From NCBI GenBank assembly GCA_039030335.1, contig JBCCEJ010000014.1, positions 19,804 through 83,803 of the forward strand: a DNA stretch of 64,000 nucleotides, written 5' to 3'. A program made the translations under genes and the position numbers. Source of the stretch: JBCCEJ01 sp039030335. GTDB taxonomy: Bacteria; Pseudomonadota; Gammaproteobacteria; HK1. The notes beneath the pieces were generated by a model. It made no database searches. It saw nothing but the letters and a program-made list of their open reading frames with translations, and was not told the origin of the DNA. This document shows positions 1 to 8,752 of this stretch, piece by piece; within the stretch, counting starts at the first letter, position 1, and the number at the start of each line of letters is the position of its first letter.

Positions 1-137
1 GTGCCCATGAACTCGCGCACGTAATCACCCATCTCGTAGCGCAAGCCATGGCGCCCGAGAAACTCGAGTTCGGCGTGAATGAAGATGGCTTCGCTGTCGA
101 CCAGCACTCCATCGCAGTCGAAGATGACGCAGGTCAT
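1..137 (-). CDS. HAD-superfamily hydrolase, N-terminal part only (cut by window edge)
   Basis: The reverse strand from an ATG at 137 reads MTCVIFDCDGVLVDSEAI and runs off the window edge after about 45 codons. The FDCDGVLVDSE motif is HAD motif I of the beta-phosphoglucomutase-like phosphatases: the first Asp is the nucleophile and the second the acid/base. The substrate cannot be told from the N-terminus; sugar phosphates are usual in this subfamily. Its ATG overlaps the TGA of the upstream luciferase-like gene (ATGA), so the two are probably translated together. Family assignment is secure; everything downstream lies outside the window. Confidence 0.8.
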   Translation of the reverse strand, partial: MTCVIFDCDGVLVDSEAIFIHAELEFLGRHGLRYEMGDYVREFMG

Positions 138-1219
138 GCCGCCTGCATGCGCTCCCCGTTGCGCTCGATCAGGAGCGGCCGCACCAGCCGGCCAAACCGT
201 TCGGCCTCTTCGTGATGGAGATAGCCCGACAGGCAAAACGAAGTGCAGCCGATATCAATGAACTGCTGGAGCGTGTCGGCGCACTGCTGCGGATCGCCTA
301 CGACGGCGATGCCGGCACCGCGACGAAAGCGCGTCAGGCCACTCCACAGATGCGGCGCAATCCATAGCCCTTTCTCGGCCACGAGTTGCTGTACGCGCCG
401 GTTTGCTTCCGAGTTGTAGGTAGCGCGCTTCAGTCTCTCCCGCTCCGCTTCAGGAACGTTGCAGATGAGCTGTTCGGCAGCGTCCAGAGCTTCGTCCTCA
501 GTCTCGCGGCAAATAATCTGCAGCCGCATACCGAACTCGATGGGGGTCTTGCGCTCCGGGAACGTCGCGGCCAGTGCACGGATCTCCGTCATGTTCGCCG
601 CGATACGCTCCGGCGTATCGCCCCAGAACAAGTGCACGTCACTGTGGCGGGCAGACAGAGCCCAGGCTTCCGCCGAACCGCCCCCGAGGTAGAAGCGCGG
701 ATAGGGCTGCTGCACAGGCTTCGGCGTGATGCTGGCCCCGTTCAGCTGATGGAAACGGCCCTCGAAGTGCAGCGGCTCGGTCGCACCCCACAGAGCCTTC
801 AGTATCGTGACCTCCTCGTTCATCAACGCATAGCGGTCTTCTTTGGCGTATTGGATGCCTTCGGCGACGATCTCACCTTCCGCCTGACCGGCGATGAGGT
901 TCACGGCAATGCGCCCGCCCGTGAACTGATCGAACGTCGAGATCATCTTCGCCAGCAGCACCGGATTGATGTAGCCCGGCCGGGCCGCGATCAGCGGCTT
1001 GATGCTGCGGGTTGCGGCCGTGACGAAGGCGCCTGCGATGTACGCTTCCCAGCAGAGCTGGTCGACCGGTATCAGCAAGTACTCAAACCCCGCCGATTCC
1101 GCGGCTTCGACCACTCCGGTCAGGTAAGCCGGGTCGATCTTCATCGACGCCTCTTCCACGCCGTACGCCGTCGTGTCGCCGCTGGTCGGGAGAAACCACC
1201 CGAATTCGATGTGTTGCAT
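134..1219 (-). CDS. LLM-class flavin-dependent monooxygenase, SsuD-like
   Basis: A 361-residue luciferase-like (TIM-barrel) enzyme close to alkanesulfonate monooxygenase SsuD, which uses FMNH2 and O2 to split the C-S bond of sulfonates in the cytoplasm. The N-terminus FGWFLPTSGD, the QQPYPRFYLGG segment and the C-terminal RGAGIAVVGD and LSGYLHHEEAERFG blocks match the SsuD pattern, and the length is close to the usual 380. The start at 1219 (MQHIEFGW) aligns with SsuD better than the longer frame reaching 1279. It overlaps the HAD gene by four bases. No ssuABC transporter or ssuE is next to it; a flavin reductase lies at 3.3-4.0 kb. The actual substrate could be another small S- or N-containing compound. 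Confidence 0.82.
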   Translation of the reverse strand: MQHIEFGWFLPTSGDTTAYGVEEASMKIDPAYLTGVVEAAESAGFEYLLIPVDQLCWEAYIAGAFVTAATRSIKPLIAARPGYINPVLLAKMISTFDQFTGGRIAVNLIAGQAEGEIVAEGIQYAKEDRYALMNEEVTILKALWGATEPLHFEGRFHQLNGASITPKPVQQPYPRFYLGGGSAEAWALSARHSDVHLFWGDTPERIAANMTEIRALAATFPERKTPIEFGMRLQIICRETEDEALDAAEQLICNVPEAERERLKRATYNSEANRRVQQLVAEKGLWIAPHLWSGLTRFRRGAGIAVVGDPQQCADTLQQFIDIGCTSFCLSGYLHHEEAERFGRLVRPLLIERNGERMQAA

Positions 1220-1335
1220 AGCCGTTCGCACCGTTGATGCCGTGCCCTCAGTATGCCGAGATTCGCCGCGCGACGTCACGCGCGCCGAAGATGCCTGTTA
1301 GATTTACGCAGCTTTGGACGCCATGGAATTCCGTC

Positions 1336-2490
1336 ATGATCCGTCAGCCAGACATGTTCGATGCGATGTGCGAAGCCATGTCGCGCTTCGTCAGAGACAA
1401 ACTGGTGCCACTGGAGGCCGAAGTCGACGAGACCGGTGTCATTCCAGATTCTGCGCTCACCGAGATGCGCGAGATGGGGATGGCCGGGCTCAGCATTCCA
1501 GCAGAGTTCGGCGGCTCGGGCCTTACGGTAGAAGAGAAGGTGCGCATGGCATTCGTGCTCGGGTGGACCACCCCGGTGTTCCACCGGCGCTACGGGCCCA
1601 ACGACGGACCGGCCTACGGCATCCTGCACGCCGGCACTGAGGCCCAGAAGAACGCTTACCTGCCGAGGCTCGCGTCGGGTGAGTGGACCGGCTCTTTCGC
1701 ACTGACCGAACCAGAGGCAGGTTCCGATGCCGGCTCCTTGCGCACCACGGCGCTCAAAGATGGGAATGAGTTCGTGCTGAACGGCAACAAGCGCTTCATC
1801 ACCAATGCACCGCATGCCGATATCTTCATGGTCATGGCGCGCAGCGATCCGAGCGCGCGTGGTGCGTCAGGTGTCTCGGCATTTCTGGTCGAAGCGGACT
1901 CTCCAGGGCTCCACGTCGCACCGGCCGATCGCAAAATGGGCCTGAACGGCAACGACACGGCGGACGTCACGTTTTCAGACTGCCGTATCCCGGCAAGCGC
2001 ACAGATAGGGGGGCCCGGGGAAGGCTTCAAGCTGGCGATGCGCCGCCTCGACATCGTACGGATCGAAGCCGCGGCCCTGGCAGTGGGTAACGCGAGGCGC
2101 CTCATCCAGGAGTCGCTCGACTACGCGACCGGACGGCAGCAATTCGGCCAGCCCATCAGCGGCTTTCAGCTGGTCCAGGCCATGCTGGCGGACAGCGAGG
2201 CGCAAGCCTACGCCGCCGAAACGATGGTCATCGACGCAGCGCGACGCTTCGACGCGGGCGAATCGGTCAGCACCGAAGCGGCCTGCTGCAAGCTCTTCGC
2301 AACCGAAATGGTCGGCCACGTCGCAGACCATGCCGTGCAGATCCAGGGCGGCGCCGGCTTCATGCGCGCAAGCGCTGTGGAGCGCTTTTACCGGGATGTG
2401 CGCGTATACCGCATCTACGACGGCACCAATCAAATCCAGAAACTCGTCATCGCCCGCAACCTGCTGAAGGCGGCTGGAGGTGCGGCATGA
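1336..2490 (+). CDS. Acyl-CoA dehydrogenase with Asp at the catalytic-base position
   Basis: 384 residues, the usual size for a soluble FAD acyl-CoA dehydrogenase making a 2,3-enoyl-CoA. Visible marks are the FAD/substrate loop FALTEPEAGSDAGS, FITNAPHADIF, RQQFGQPISGFQ, the QIQGGAGFM segment and the C-terminal YRIYDGTNQIQKLVIARN. In MCAD/SCAD the last motif reads YEGT and its Glu is the catalytic base. Here it is Asp (about D362), and the isovaleryl-CoA dehydrogenase alternative Glu (LDLERLV context) is also absent. The start at 1336 fits family N-termini; ATG 1291 and further upstream starts are possible. The stop overlaps the start of the crotonase gene (ATGA), so they form one unit. Family certain, substrate unknown. 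Confidence 0.9.
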   Translation: MIRQPDMFDAMCEAMSRFVRDKLVPLEAEVDETGVIPDSALTEMREMGMAGLSIPAEFGGSGLTVEEKVRMAFVLGWTTPVFHRRYGPNDGPAYGILHAGTEAQKNAYLPRLASGEWTGSFALTEPEAGSDAGSLRTTALKDGNEFVLNGNKRFITNAPHADIFMVMARSDPSARGASGVSAFLVEADSPGLHVAPADRKMGLNGNDTADVTFSDCRIPASAQIGGPGEGFKLAMRRLDIVRIEAAALAVGNARRLIQESLDYATGRQQFGQPISGFQLVQAMLADSEAQAYAAETMVIDAARRFDAGESVSTEAACCKLFATEMVGHVADHAVQIQGGAGFMRASAVERFYRDVRVYRIYDGTNQIQKLVIARNLLKAAGGAA

Positions 2491-3290
2491 CCACTACCGC
2501 AGACACGACGCCGGAAAACCTCGTGCTGGTGCACTTCGAGGATCGCGGAGATGCCGGACGGATCGTGCGCGTCACGTTCAACAACGAGGCCAAACGCAAC
2601 GCGCTCGGCCTCGCCGGCAAGCAGCGGCTGATCGACCTTCTGGCCGAGCTCAAACACGATCCGACGCTGCGTGCGCTGGTGATCACCGGCGCTGGCGACC
2701 GATCCTTCGTCGGCGGCACCAACCTGGCCGAGATGAAAGACTTCGACCTGACCCAGGCCGAAGCGTCGTCTACCAAGACCCATCGAATGTGCGATGCCGT
2801 GCGCCAGTTTCCGGTGCCCGTCATTGCACGTATCAACGGCTTTTGCTTCGGCAGCGGTATGGAGCTGGCGGCTTGCGCCGACATGCGGGTCGGCGTAACC
2901 GGTACCCGTTTCGGGATGCCGGAAGTGCGCTTTGGTATTCCCTCCGGCATGGAAGCAGCGGCGCTGCCTCGGCTCATCGGCTGGGGCAAAGCTTGCGAAC
3001 TGGTGCTGACCGGCGATCACATTACCGCCGAAGAAGCGTTTCGGATCGGCTACCTTCAGCGCCTGGTAGCGCCGGACGAGCTGGATGCCGCGGTCGACGG
3101 CTGGCTCGAGTCGATTGTGGCGTCCGGTCCGAAGGCCGTGCGGATTCAGAAACGACTCATTCTCGACTGGGACCGCATGAGCGTAACGGATGGCGCGCGG
3201 GCCGGAATCCAGGCGTACGTCGACGCATACCGCAGCGACGAGCCGGCGCGGCTGATGGGTGCTTTCGTCAACCGGCCGCGCAAGAAATGA
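2487..3290 (+). CDS. Enoyl-CoA hydratase/isomerase (crotonase) family
   Basis: 267 residues with the crotonase oxyanion-hole segments (GAGDRSFVGGTNLAEM and GSGMELAACADMRVG) and FGMPEVRFGIPSG. Both glutamates that activate water in true enoyl-CoA hydratases are present, one in GMELA and one in MPEV. Hydration of the enoyl-CoA made by the upstream acyl-CoA dehydrogenase is therefore the natural reading. Translation is coupled to that gene by an ATGA overlap. It converges on the flavin reductase gene across 37 bases. Isomerase or hydrolase activity of the same fold cannot be excluded. Confidence 0.88.
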   Translation: MTTTADTTPENLVLVHFEDRGDAGRIVRVTFNNEAKRNALGLAGKQRLIDLLAELKHDPTLRALVITGAGDRSFVGGTNLAEMKDFDLTQAEASSTKTHRMCDAVRQFPVPVIARINGFCFGSGMELAACADMRVGVTGTRFGMPEVRFGIPSGMEAAALPRLIGWGKACELVLTGDHITAEEAFRIGYLQRLVAPDELDAAVDGWLESIVASGPKAVRIQKRLILDWDRMSVTDGARAGIQAYVDAYRSDEPARLMGAFVNRPRKK

Positions 3291-3327
3291 TTCTCGCCGC
3301 GCACGGGCCGCCCGCGCGCCGCAGAGG

Positions 3328-3990
3328 TCAGCCGGAGTTGGACTTGAACCGGTGGTCGCCGCCCGGCGGGCGCATCGAGAACAGGTTTTCGAGGTCCAGT
3401 CGTGCGTAGTCGAGATAACCGAGCCGCGCCAGTGGATTGACCTTCTTCACATCGATGCGCCCGTCGACGATCACGTCGTCGGCGACGTGGATACCCACGA
3501 TGCGACCGATCACGACGACCTGGCGGGCACCGTTGCTGGCGGCCGGCAGGTCGACCGTTTGCACATGCCTGCACTCCATCGCGATCGGGGACGCCGCGAC
3601 CCGGGGCGGTGCCACGTTGACGCAATCGCCAGCGGTGATGCCCGCTTCGGCCATCTCGTCGACGGTGGACGGCGACACGGCGGCCGTGACGATCATCTGC
3701 TCGCGCAGCTCGTAGGTGCACATATTGAAGACGAACTCGCCGGTCGCCTCGACGTTGACGAGCGAGTCTTTCTGTTCTTCAGTGCCCGGTTTGAACGAGT
3801 TGGGGCAATACATCACGCAAGGCGGGTCGGCCGACAGCGAATTGAAGAAGCTAAACGGCGCAAGATTGATGACCCCGTCAGTACCGAGGGTCGAGATCCA
3901 GCCGATCGGGCGGGGCACGACGAGGGCGTTGTAAACCGTGTATTCAAACGGCGGCGGCTTCATGCCACTTTCATTGGGATCGAAGAACAC
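3328..3990 (-). CDS. Flavin reductase-like domain protein (DIM6/NTAB family)
   Basis: 220 residues beginning MFFDP, with VPRPIGWISTLGTDG and NLAPFSFFNSLSADPP, the FMN-binding core of the flavin reductase-like family. Members supply reduced flavin to two-component monooxygenases or act as flavin-bound oxidoreductases. The GTG start at 3990 is chosen because the MFFDP N-terminus is typical of the family; an internal ATG at 3963 would remove it. It is the last gene of a three-gene reverse-strand operon, four bases after the GFA gene. It could serve the luciferase-like enzymes of the window, but nothing in the sequence proves that partnership. Confidence 0.82.
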   Translation of the reverse strand: MFFDPNESGMKPPPFEYTVYNALVVPRPIGWISTLGTDGVINLAPFSFFNSLSADPPCVMYCPNSFKPGTEEQKDSLVNVEATGEFVFNMCTYELREQMIVTAAVSPSTVDEMAEAGITAGDCVNVAPPRVAASPIAMECRHVQTVDLPAASNGARQVVVIGRIVGIHVADDVIVDGRIDVKKVNPLARLGYLDYARLDLENLFSMRPPGGDHRFKSNSG

Positions 3991-3994
3991 GGGC

Positions 3995-4423
3995 TCAGGC
4001 GTCCACGATCAGGGTTGCCGGCGTCCACATACGTTTGCGCCGCTCCGCGCGGGATGCCGCGTCTTCCGCTGAATAGTCCGCGCCTGCGCCACGGCGGTCG
4101 CCGAACGGGTTGTCGGTCAAGCTATTGATATTCAGTGTCGCAACGGCGCCGCCGTCGTAGGCCATGTACGCCGCGATGTAGTTGCCGCAGTGCATGCAGA
4201 CCAGGAACTCGGCGACGCTTTGACCGAAACGATACCGGGTCAGACGCCCGGCATCACTCACGCGAATTTCCACGTGACCGTTCGGATCGGTGGATGTGCG
4301 ACCTCCATGTTTACGACAAAACGTGCACTGACATTCGCGGATCGAAAGGTCAGCCAATGCGACGTCCGTGCTGAAAGTCAGGGCCACGTTGCCGCAATGG
4401 CAGCCGCCGGGGTATTCGCTCAT
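3995..4423 (-). CDS. GFA/CENP-V domain zinc protein
   Basis: 142 residues with the zinc-binding pattern of the glutathione-dependent formaldehyde-activating (GFA) family: GGCHCGNVAL at the start, ECQCTFCRKHG near residue 32 and LVCMHCGNY near residue 75. Members bind one or two zinc ions; some take part in glutathione-formaldehyde adduct formation, but most have no proven reaction. Its ATG overlaps the TGA of the flavin monooxygenase and its stop lies four bases before the flavin reductase start, so it belongs to that operon. A role in handling formaldehyde or another carbonyl released by the monooxygenase is possible but only inferred. Confidence 0.8.
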   Translation of the reverse strand: MSEYPGGCHCGNVALTFSTDVALADLSIRECQCTFCRKHGGRTSTDPNGHVEIRVSDAGRLTRYRFGQSVAEFLVCMHCGNYIAAYMAYDGGAVATLNINSLTDNPFGDRRGAGADYSAEDAASRAERRKRMWTPATLIVDA

Positions 4424-5661
4424 GACTCGGTACCTAGCTGAGACTGGTCAAAACCGGCAGCTTGCCGGTAACTGCGCGCGAGCGCATCAATTTCTTCGCG
4501 GGAGATAACCTCGTCGATGTCCTCGAAGGGCTGATTACCCGTACGCTCGTAAACTTCGCGCAGCAGCGCGTCCGGCGGATTCGTGCGGTTCGCCTCGACC
4601 ACCCGCGCCGTCGCGGGACGCCGGATGGCGTCGTACTCATGAAGGGCGACAAACGGGTCGTCAGCGTGGGCCAGCTGCTCGGCCAGCACACGCGCATCCA
4701 GGATCGCCTGCCCGGCCCCGTTGGACCCGCGCGGGGTCATCGGGTGAGCCGCGTCGCCGAGCAGGGTGATACGCCCGTCGGTCCAGTAATGGATCGGGTC
4801 CTTGTCGACCATCGGGTACTCGAGGATGAACTCCGCACTACGAACGAACTCGGGAACGTCGAGAAAATCAAAGCGCATGTCTTCACAAGCCCAGAGAAAA
4901 TCATCCAGTTTGCCCGGTTGACTCCAGTCGCCGCTCGGGTCGCGCGGCGGAACGTAGAACTCACAAAGCCAGTTCAACATCTGGCGCCCATCGGCGTCGC
5001 GTTTGTTGCTGACCGGGTAGACGATGACCTTACCGCCCTCCAGCCAGCCGGCGTAGATCATCGTCTCGCCATCCAGCACCGGCTCCCAGCGCGTAATGCC
5101 CCGCCACATCGTGACACCCGAGTAACGCAGTTCATCGGGCATCAGGTAGATCTGGTTGCGGACCTGCGAGCGAATGCCGTCGCAGCCGATGAGCGCCTCG
5201 CCTACAACCGTGTCGAAACCGGAACCGTCGACGAACTCGAATCCAGTTACGACCCCGCGCTCGGTCTGCTCGGCGAACACGAACTTCCGCCCGGTAAGAA
5301 CAGCCTCCGGTCCGAGCCTTTCCATGACCGCCCGCAACAGAATTTGCTGCAACATGCCCCGGTGAATCGAAATCTGCGGCCATTGATAGCCCGCGTTACG
5401 CCCGCGAGGCTCGGCGTGGATCAGCTGTCCGTAGCGGTTGTAGAAGCAGTACTGGCTGGTCAGCACGCCAGCGGCTTCCAATGGTGCCAATAAATCGAGC
5501 TCCGCCAACTCGCGGGTCGCATGCGGCAGCAGATTGATACCCACGCCGAGCGGCTCGATAGCTGCAGCCATTTCGTAGAGCCGGCACTGGATGCCGCGCT
5601 TGTGCAGCTGCAAAGCAAGGGTCAAGCCGCCGATGCCGGCGCCGACGATGATCACGGACAT
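4420..5661 (-). CDS. FAD-dependent aromatic-ring-type monooxygenase
   Basis: 413 residues of the p-hydroxybenzoate/salicylate hydroxylase group. It has an N-terminal Rossmann FAD motif VIIVGAGIGGLTLALQL, the mid-protein VGEALIGCDGIRSQVR (NADPH/FAD DG motif) and the GDAAHPMTPRGSNGAGQAI second FAD motif. Such enzymes use NAD(P)H and O2 to hydroxylate an aromatic or related ring in the cytoplasm. The reverse-strand ATG at 5661 is preceded by an AGGAAA ribosome site. It heads the operon with the GFA and flavin reductase genes and lies 85 bases downstream of the histidine kinase gene in the same direction. Substrate not deducible. Confidence 0.88.
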   Translation of the reverse strand: MSVIIVGAGIGGLTLALQLHKRGIQCRLYEMAAAIEPLGVGINLLPHATRELAELDLLAPLEAAGVLTSQYCFYNRYGQLIHAEPRGRNAGYQWPQISIHRGMLQQILLRAVMERLGPEAVLTGRKFVFAEQTERGVVTGFEFVDGSGFDTVVGEALIGCDGIRSQVRNQIYLMPDELRYSGVTMWRGITRWEPVLDGETMIYAGWLEGGKVIVYPVSNKRDADGRQMLNWLCEFYVPPRDPSGDWSQPGKLDDFLWACEDMRFDFLDVPEFVRSAEFILEYPMVDKDPIHYWTDGRITLLGDAAHPMTPRGSNGAGQAILDARVLAEQLAHADDPFVALHEYDAIRRPATARVVEANRTNPPDALLREVYERTGNQPFEDIDEVISREEIDALARSYRQAAGFDQSQLGTES

Positions 5662-5746
5662 AGAAGGTTTCCTGGCGGCCAGTTGTGTTGATGTGCAACG
5701 TGGTAATGGGGGCGCTCCACCGCGTTTGCGCTCGCCGTGCAGCCGT

Positions 5747-7816
5747 TCATTGGAGTTCGCCGCCGTCGTCCGCGCCGGCAGCCCCCGGGACCGCGACGAG
5801 CAGATCGAGCACTGCCCGACTGAGTTCGGTCGAGTCGAGCGGCTTTCGAACCGCCCGGTCGTTGGCAGTTCGCTCGGGCCCGAGCGCGTCCAGCTGATCG
5901 TGATAGCCGGTGCAAAGCACGATCGGAAGGTCCGGGCGGCGCGCGCGCACGGTCCCGGCCAGTTCGAGGCCCGACAGACCAGGCATGGTTTGATCGGTCA
6001 ACAACAGGTCGGGTTCATCCGGCGACTGTTCGAATACCGCGAGCGCTTCACGCGGGTCCATGAAGGTCCGCACGACGTAGCCCTCGGCCCTGAACAGCGT
6101 TGCGAGAAAACGGCATATCTGCATTTCATCATCGACGATCCAGATCCGACGCCCCAGTGCGTCCGAGCGAAAATGCGCTTGCCGGAATATCTCGGTACCG
6201 GAGGCCGCGGCGGGTATGGAAGCAGCGATGGGTAGCAACAAACCCACCCGCGTGCCCCGTTCGGCCGACGTCTCGACCTGCACGTGTCCACCGCGCTCAT
6301 GGACGATTCCGTGCACTACAGAAAGCCCCATGCCGGTGCCCTCCGACATCGGTTTGGTCGTGTAGAACGGGTCGAACATACGCGCTGCAACATTTGACTG
6401 CATACCGGTGCCGGTATCGCTGACTTCCACCGATGCAAACGCACCGACGACGGCGGCCCCGCATGAACTGCAAACCGACCTCTGGTTGTCGACACGCTTC
6501 AAGCCGATACGAATCTCACCGGTCGAGTCCATCGCATCGCGTGCATTGATGCAGAGATTCAACAACAGTTGATGCAATTCGGCAGGACTGAGCGCCATCG
6601 CCAGATCAGGATCCTCGGCGTGAAATTCGATGTTCATGCCGGCCGATAGAATCGGTTGCAGCAGCGATACGACTTCCTCGATCGCGGCCGCGCCGGCATG
6701 GCTCACCTCAGGGTCGGGGTTCTCCCGGCTGAACGTCAGCAACTGCGCCACCAGATCGCGCGCGCGCAGCCCGGCCCGGCGAATCTCCTGCAGGTGTTCC
6801 GTAACGTCGTCAGCAGAGCCCATCTCGAGCAGTGCGAGGTCGGCAAAGCCGAGCACGATCGCGAGAATATTGTTGAAATCGTGCGCGATGCCACCGGCGA
6901 GCTGACCGATGGCCTCCATCTTGTGTGCCTGGCGGAGCCGTGCCTCCAGGGCTTCTTTTTCCTGGGTGGCGTGCCTGCGTTCGGTGGTATCCAAGAACGT
7001 CACGACGAAGCCGACGATACGTTCGTCCTGCCGCACCGGATGGGCGCGGTAACTGGCCGGGAAGATGGAGCCGTCGCGCCGCATCATGAAAGTCTCTTCC
7101 TGGTGCATGGCACGACCTGCTTTCAGATCGTCCAGTCGGCTGGCGCTGCCATCGGGCGGCGCCGTGTCGACGTGCACTCGCTCGAACATCGGCAGTCCGC
7201 GCAGTTGCAGCTCACTGTCGAAGCCGAGCATCTCCACGCAGGAACGGTTTGCGAACGTACACCGCCCGTCCGTGTCGAGCCCGTAGACCCCCTCGGCGAG
7301 CGATTCGAGCAGCAGGTTGTGCTGCTTGCGCAGTTCCCGCTCCGCACGGCGCAGGTCGGTGATATCGGTACGAATGCTGACGAGCCCGCCCGACGGTGTG
7401 TTGTGTTCGGACAGCCGAACCGTCCGCCCGTCTTCAAAATCCTGCTCCACCGATGCAGAAGGCCGTCGGCGCTCGGCCAGACGATTGTTGAGCCATTCTT
7501 CTTCGCGACCACGAACCGACTCGAAAAAGCCGTGTTTGAGCTGCGCTTCGAGCAGGGTCCGATAGCTGACGCCCGGGCGAATCAGTTCCCGGATGGACGG
7601 AAACAGATCCCGGTGTTTGCCATTGAAGGCGAGTACCCGGTCGTCGCGGTCATACAGGACGAAGCCTTCGGAGATCGCTTCCAGGGCCTCTTCGAGCAGC
7701 GCGAGCTTGTCTTTCAGAGCCTCCGCCGAGGTGCCCTCTGCAGATGCACCCCACGACACGCGCGCGCCCGCCGGCGCGTCGGACGAATCTGGGTCGCTGT
7801 CGAAGCCGTTCGCCAT
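5747..7816 (-). CDS. PAS-PAS hybrid sensor histidine kinase with C-terminal receiver
   Basis: About 689 residues from the ATG at 7816 (MANGFDSD); a longer frame to 7894 exists. Domain order: a coiled-coil-like start, a first PAS (LLEEALEAISEGFVLYD), a second PAS with PAC-like end (LLLESLAEGVYGLDTDG to TERRHATQ), HisKA with the phospho-acceptor in GGIAHDFNNIL (about H312), HATPase_c (NLCINARDAMD, VSDTGTGM, EGTGMGLSVVHGIV) and a receiver whose acceptor lies in LLLTDQTMPG (about D608). No membrane segment was seen, so it probably senses a cytoplasmic signal. No HPt protein or DNA-binding response regulator is adjacent. It is divergent from the SDR gene and could be co-transcribed with the monooxygenase operon below it. 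Confidence 0.9.
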   Translation of the reverse strand: MANGFDSDPDSSDAPAGARVSWGASAEGTSAEALKDKLALLEEALEAISEGFVLYDRDDRVLAFNGKHRDLFPSIRELIRPGVSYRTLLEAQLKHGFFESVRGREEEWLNNRLAERRRPSASVEQDFEDGRTVRLSEHNTPSGGLVSIRTDITDLRRAERELRKQHNLLLESLAEGVYGLDTDGRCTFANRSCVEMLGFDSELQLRGLPMFERVHVDTAPPDGSASRLDDLKAGRAMHQEETFMMRRDGSIFPASYRAHPVRQDERIVGFVVTFLDTTERRHATQEKEALEARLRQAHKMEAIGQLAGGIAHDFNNILAIVLGFADLALLEMGSADDVTEHLQEIRRAGLRARDLVAQLLTFSRENPDPEVSHAGAAAIEEVVSLLQPILSAGMNIEFHAEDPDLAMALSPAELHQLLLNLCINARDAMDSTGEIRIGLKRVDNQRSVCSSCGAAVVGAFASVEVSDTGTGMQSNVAARMFDPFYTTKPMSEGTGMGLSVVHGIVHERGGHVQVETSAERGTRVGLLLPIAASIPAAASGTEIFRQAHFRSDALGRRIWIVDDEMQICRFLATLFRAEGYVVRTFMDPREALAVFEQSPDEPDLLLTDQTMPGLSGLELAGTVRARRPDLPIVLCTGYHDQLDALGPERTANDRAVRKPLDSTELSRAVLDLLVAVPGAAGADDGGELQ

Positions 7817-7927
7817 CAGTGCAGCCGGGGTGCGCGTCGCGGTAACTCGGTGGCAGCATAGCGCACGGGCAATGCCCCGACACGGCGTGTGCACCGGTCG
7901 CTACACAACCACGAGGAGGATGAGCAC

Positions 7928-8722
7928 ATGGGAATATTGAACGGCCAGATTGCCGTCGTAACGGGGGCCGGTTCGGGTCTGGGGGCGGCGATCGCCGCGC
8001 GGCTGGCCCGTGACGGCGCTGCCATCGCCGTCATGGATCTGAACGGCGACAGTGCGACCGCCATCGCGTCGGAGATCGAAGGAGCCGGAGGCCGGGCCAT
8101 GGCCGTCGCGGTAGACGTCAGCGATGCCGCCGCCCTGGATGCCGCCGTGGATACCGCAACCGCAGCACTGGGTCCTCTCGAGATCATGGTCAACAACGCC
8201 GGCATTCTGGACGGCTACCAGGATGTGGACGAAATTGACCTTTCAACCTGGCAGCGCGTGTTGGACATCAATCTGTCGGGCGTGTTCCTCGGCTGCAAGC
8301 GGGCCCTGCAAGACATGCTGCCGGCCGGCCGCGGGCGCATCATCAACATGGCCTCCATCGCGGGCCTGAACGGCACTGGCGGTGGCGCCGCCTACATCGC
8401 CGCCAAACACGGCGTCGTCGGGCTCACACGTCAGATGGCCGTGGTCTACGGCGCGCGCGGCATCACCACCAACTGCGTCTGCCCGGGAGTGATCCCGACC
8501 AACCTGCGTCAGAACACGCAGGGCGTACTCGGTGACTGGGTGTCGAACATGGCGGCGAGGGGAATCGGCCTGACCGACGAACAGATCGAGCGCAACGTTC
8601 CGGCTGGCGTGCGCGGAAGCGCCGAAGACATCGCGAACGCCGTCGCGTTCCTTGCGAGCGCCGATGCGAGCTATGTGAATGGCCATTCACTGGTAGTAGA
8701 CGGAGGTTTGCGCGCGAAGTAG
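7928..8722 (+). CDS. Short-chain dehydrogenase/reductase (SDR)
   Basis: 264 residues of the classical SDR fold. The N-terminal cofactor motif is VTGAGSGLGAAIA, followed by DLNG at the end of strand 2 (an acidic residue that favours NAD(H)), NNAG in the middle and the catalytic Ser-Tyr-Lys in MASIAG and AYIAAKHG, and a usual C-terminus GHSLVVDGG. The ATG at 7928 follows an excellent AGGAGG site at about 7914-7919, which settles the start against the longer frame. It oxidises or reduces an alcohol/ketone in the cytoplasm; the substrate is unknown. It is divergent from the histidine kinase and converges on the CaiB gene. Confidence 0.92.
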   Translation: MGILNGQIAVVTGAGSGLGAAIAARLARDGAAIAVMDLNGDSATAIASEIEGAGGRAMAVAVDVSDAAALDAAVDTATAALGPLEIMVNNAGILDGYQDVDEIDLSTWQRVLDINLSGVFLGCKRALQDMLPAGRGRIINMASIAGLNGTGGGAAYIAAKHGVVGLTRQMAVVYGARGITTNCVCPGVIPTNLRQNTQGVLGDWVSNMAARGIGLTDEQIERNVPAGVRGSAEDIANAVAFLASADASYVNGHSLVVDGGLRAK

Positions 8723-8752
8723 TCGTGCACCCGGGGGCGCGCGCAGGTAGGG

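Noticed and set aside
386..1237. A 283-residue plus-strand frame opposite the SsuD-like gene
   Set aside because: Antisense to a gene with clear motifs, Arg-rich and without any recognisable domain.
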